Source: Candidatus Bathyarchaeota archaeon (lineage in GTDB: Archaea > Thermoproteota > Bathyarchaeia > 40CM-2-53-6 > RBG-13-38-9). Taken from it: a stretch of DNA of 64,000 nucleotides. Under the pieces are notes generated by a model, which saw nothing but the letters and a program-made list of their open reading frames with translations, was not told the origin of the DNA and searched no databases. Position 1 is the stretch's first letter. Each line of letters starts with the position of its first letter. The stretch lies in contig SMYQ01000001.1 of NCBI GenBank assembly GCA_007050885.1, positions 33,805-97,804 of the forward strand. Reading direction: 5' to 3'. Below, one piece after another: positions 58,501 to 61,500 of this stretch. The translations under genes were made by a program, and so were the position numbers.

Positions 58501-61500
58501 AACCGACGAAGACGGGGACACGGTGACGGCGCACCTCTGGGTGAGGGAGTGGAACCTGACAACAGGGAACTGGACCAAATGGGTTGACGAGGGCTTCAAG
58601 TCCTGCATAAACTGCAACAATACCAAACTCTACAGAACCAAGAGCAACTTTGACTGCGACGACATGAAGGACTGGCAGTTCAAGTGGAATGCCACTGACG
58701 ACGGGGCCGAACCACCGGGCAGCGGAACATCATATTCGGATGAAGTCGGTTCAAAGAACTTCACAGTCGAACAGGACGACATCCAAATACAATATTATTC
58801 AGGAAGCGGGCCGAGTGCCTGGGTCTGGAGGAACGGGACTGCAAGCATAGTCTTGAGTACTCGCGTATGGGACGTGGACGACCAGCGCTATCTTGCCACA
58901 GGTGAGGCTGACGGCGCCACCTGGATAACCACTAATGGAACTGATTGGGACAACGGCCACGCTGGCGGCGTGCTAAGCGGCTTTTTCAACTATACATTCC
59001 AGCCGACTTGCGCCCCCACACTCTACCAAGTCATGATCCAGAATTGGGTTACTGGAACCGTTGACAATACCTGTTTCAAAGAATCCAATTCAAGCACTCT
59101 CAATGTCACGGTTAGGGGTTATCTCGACGCCACTTACCAATCACCAGACCAGATTCCATACCAGAGGGGACAGACAATACCCTTCAGCTTTTACGTGGAC
59201 GACGACTGCAACAATGGCGTGACTGGAATAACCAGAAAGCTGCATCTCTATACTTCTGGAACAGAATACCATATTGACACGGGAATAGTTGACCAGAACA
59301 ACGGCACTTATACATACGGCTGGGATTCCTCAAGCAAGGCGCTGGGGTGGTATAATGGAACCTTTGATGCCACGAAGACTTATCATGTTGCGTCGAATGC
59401 AAGCAAAAATCAAAGCTTCCATCTCGGGGAGCCGCCGCAGTTGCAGCTGGAAACTGTCGACAAGGCGACAGCCGGCTGGGGGGAGACCTGGACCTTTGAA
59501 GTTCAGTGTATGGACTCCGAAGGTGACACCGACCTGGTGCAGCTCTGGAAGAACACGACAACCAGCAATGGTTGGGAACTGGTCGACGAGCAGAACTGCA
59601 CGTCGGGTAGCTGGTATCTGCTTACCTTTGAAGAGAGCTTTGAATGCACGGACATAACTCCTGGCGGGGAATACACGTGGTGGAAATTCAACTCGAGCGA
59701 CCAGTGGGACTTCTCCGACGAAACATCTTCACACAGCATCACGATTGAACGGGATGACGTCAGCCTGGGAGTAACGCAGGGCCACAACGAAGAGGTGAAC
59801 AGGGAGGGCGGCAACTCCGAAACATTGGAGGTTCAGATATATGACAGCGACAACGAGAGCTATGTACCGGAAAACGTCACAGGGCTCTTTTACATTACCT
59901 ATGACGGCAGTAACTGGGAAAATGGTACGGCAGTCAACACGACCAGCAGTGGGTACCTGACCCTCAACTTTAATCCCGACTGCAACTACAGCAGCGGCTT
60001 CCAGAAGTGGCAGGCGAGAACTGAGAGCGATTCCTGCTACAAGGACACGAAGAGTTCCAATTTCACTATTACCATACACGGCCAGCTAAAGCAAGCGCTT
60101 CAACTCCCTACGTACAATATGACCTTCCATACCACCGACCTCATAGACGTCCGGCTGAACATAAGCAGTGACTGTAGCAATGAAAATCTGATTGGAAGTT
60201 CAACCGTGAACATCCAGATGCGCTCACCATTAGATGACCTGGAGAACTGCACGCCTGTATTCAATGAAACTGGCGCGAACTTGGGTTGGTATAACTGCAC
60301 TTGGGACAGCACTCTGATGATGCCAGGATGGTGGGACATACTGGTCAACGGCAGCAAGCCTGCAGAAGAATTCCACTACAACTTTACAACATATCTTGAC
60401 TGGTTCTATCTGGAAAACACAGGGACCAACTACACGAACGCCACCGTAAATCCACCCGAGGACGGCTGGGGAAGAACCTTCAACTATTCGGTGAACGTGA
60501 GCGATGTCGACAATGACAACGTGACCTGCACATTGTATGTGAGCACCACCGGAATCGGGGGCCCCTACAATTCCAAGGGAAGCATGAACATAACCAATGG
60601 AACGGGTGTCTGCTGGATAACCCACGGTTTCCCGTGTGGCGACATCGGGAATGACAACTATTTCTATTTCATGATTCAGGACGGATACAATGATGTTCAG
60701 ACTCCTGACACTCAAGGACCAAACGTCACCAAAGATACCTTGTTCATGCAACACGAAGCTGGGGACGGCGGTATTGTCAACAGGAGTGTGAACTCGCTAA
60801 CCCTGCGTGTAAATGTAACCAACAATGTCACGGGCAACCCCGCCCAAAACGATTTGATTGTTGAATTCAATGTGACCTACGATGGCAGCTACTTCTGGAA
60901 AGCGGGTGAAGACAATACCACGTCCGGTGATGCATTCATATCCCTGTCTCCCAACTGCTCATACACCGTCGGAGGACAAAACTGGTACGCCTCCATAAAT
61001 GAGACTTCGTGCTTCTATTTTGTCAACTCAAGTTTGTACAATTACACCATAATAGGAAAACTCGTAAATACTGTGATAAAACCAAATGGCACCCAACACT
61101 ATCTTGCGGAGGAGAATGTTACAATAAGGGCCAATGTAAGCGACGAGTGCAACAACCTGATAGATGCTGAATACGTCAATTTCACCACAATAAGCCAGGA
61201 CACGTCAAAGGAGTCCTATTGCGAGCCCATCATCAATGAAAGTTTAGGTTATTACAACTGCACCTTCAACACGAGCGGGATGTCTACGAGATGGCATAAC
61301 GTCAAAGTTTACGCAAACAAGACTCAGCACACGCCAGATACCGAAACACGCACCAATGCCTTCTGGCTTGAGACGCGGCCCACCGTCACGATTGTGGAAG
61401 TCGAATCTGAACAGGGGGGTGCAGTAGGAGGTTGGGGAGAAACCTGGACGTTCAGGGTCAACGTCACAGACCTCGACAAGGATGAAGTAAAGGTTTATCT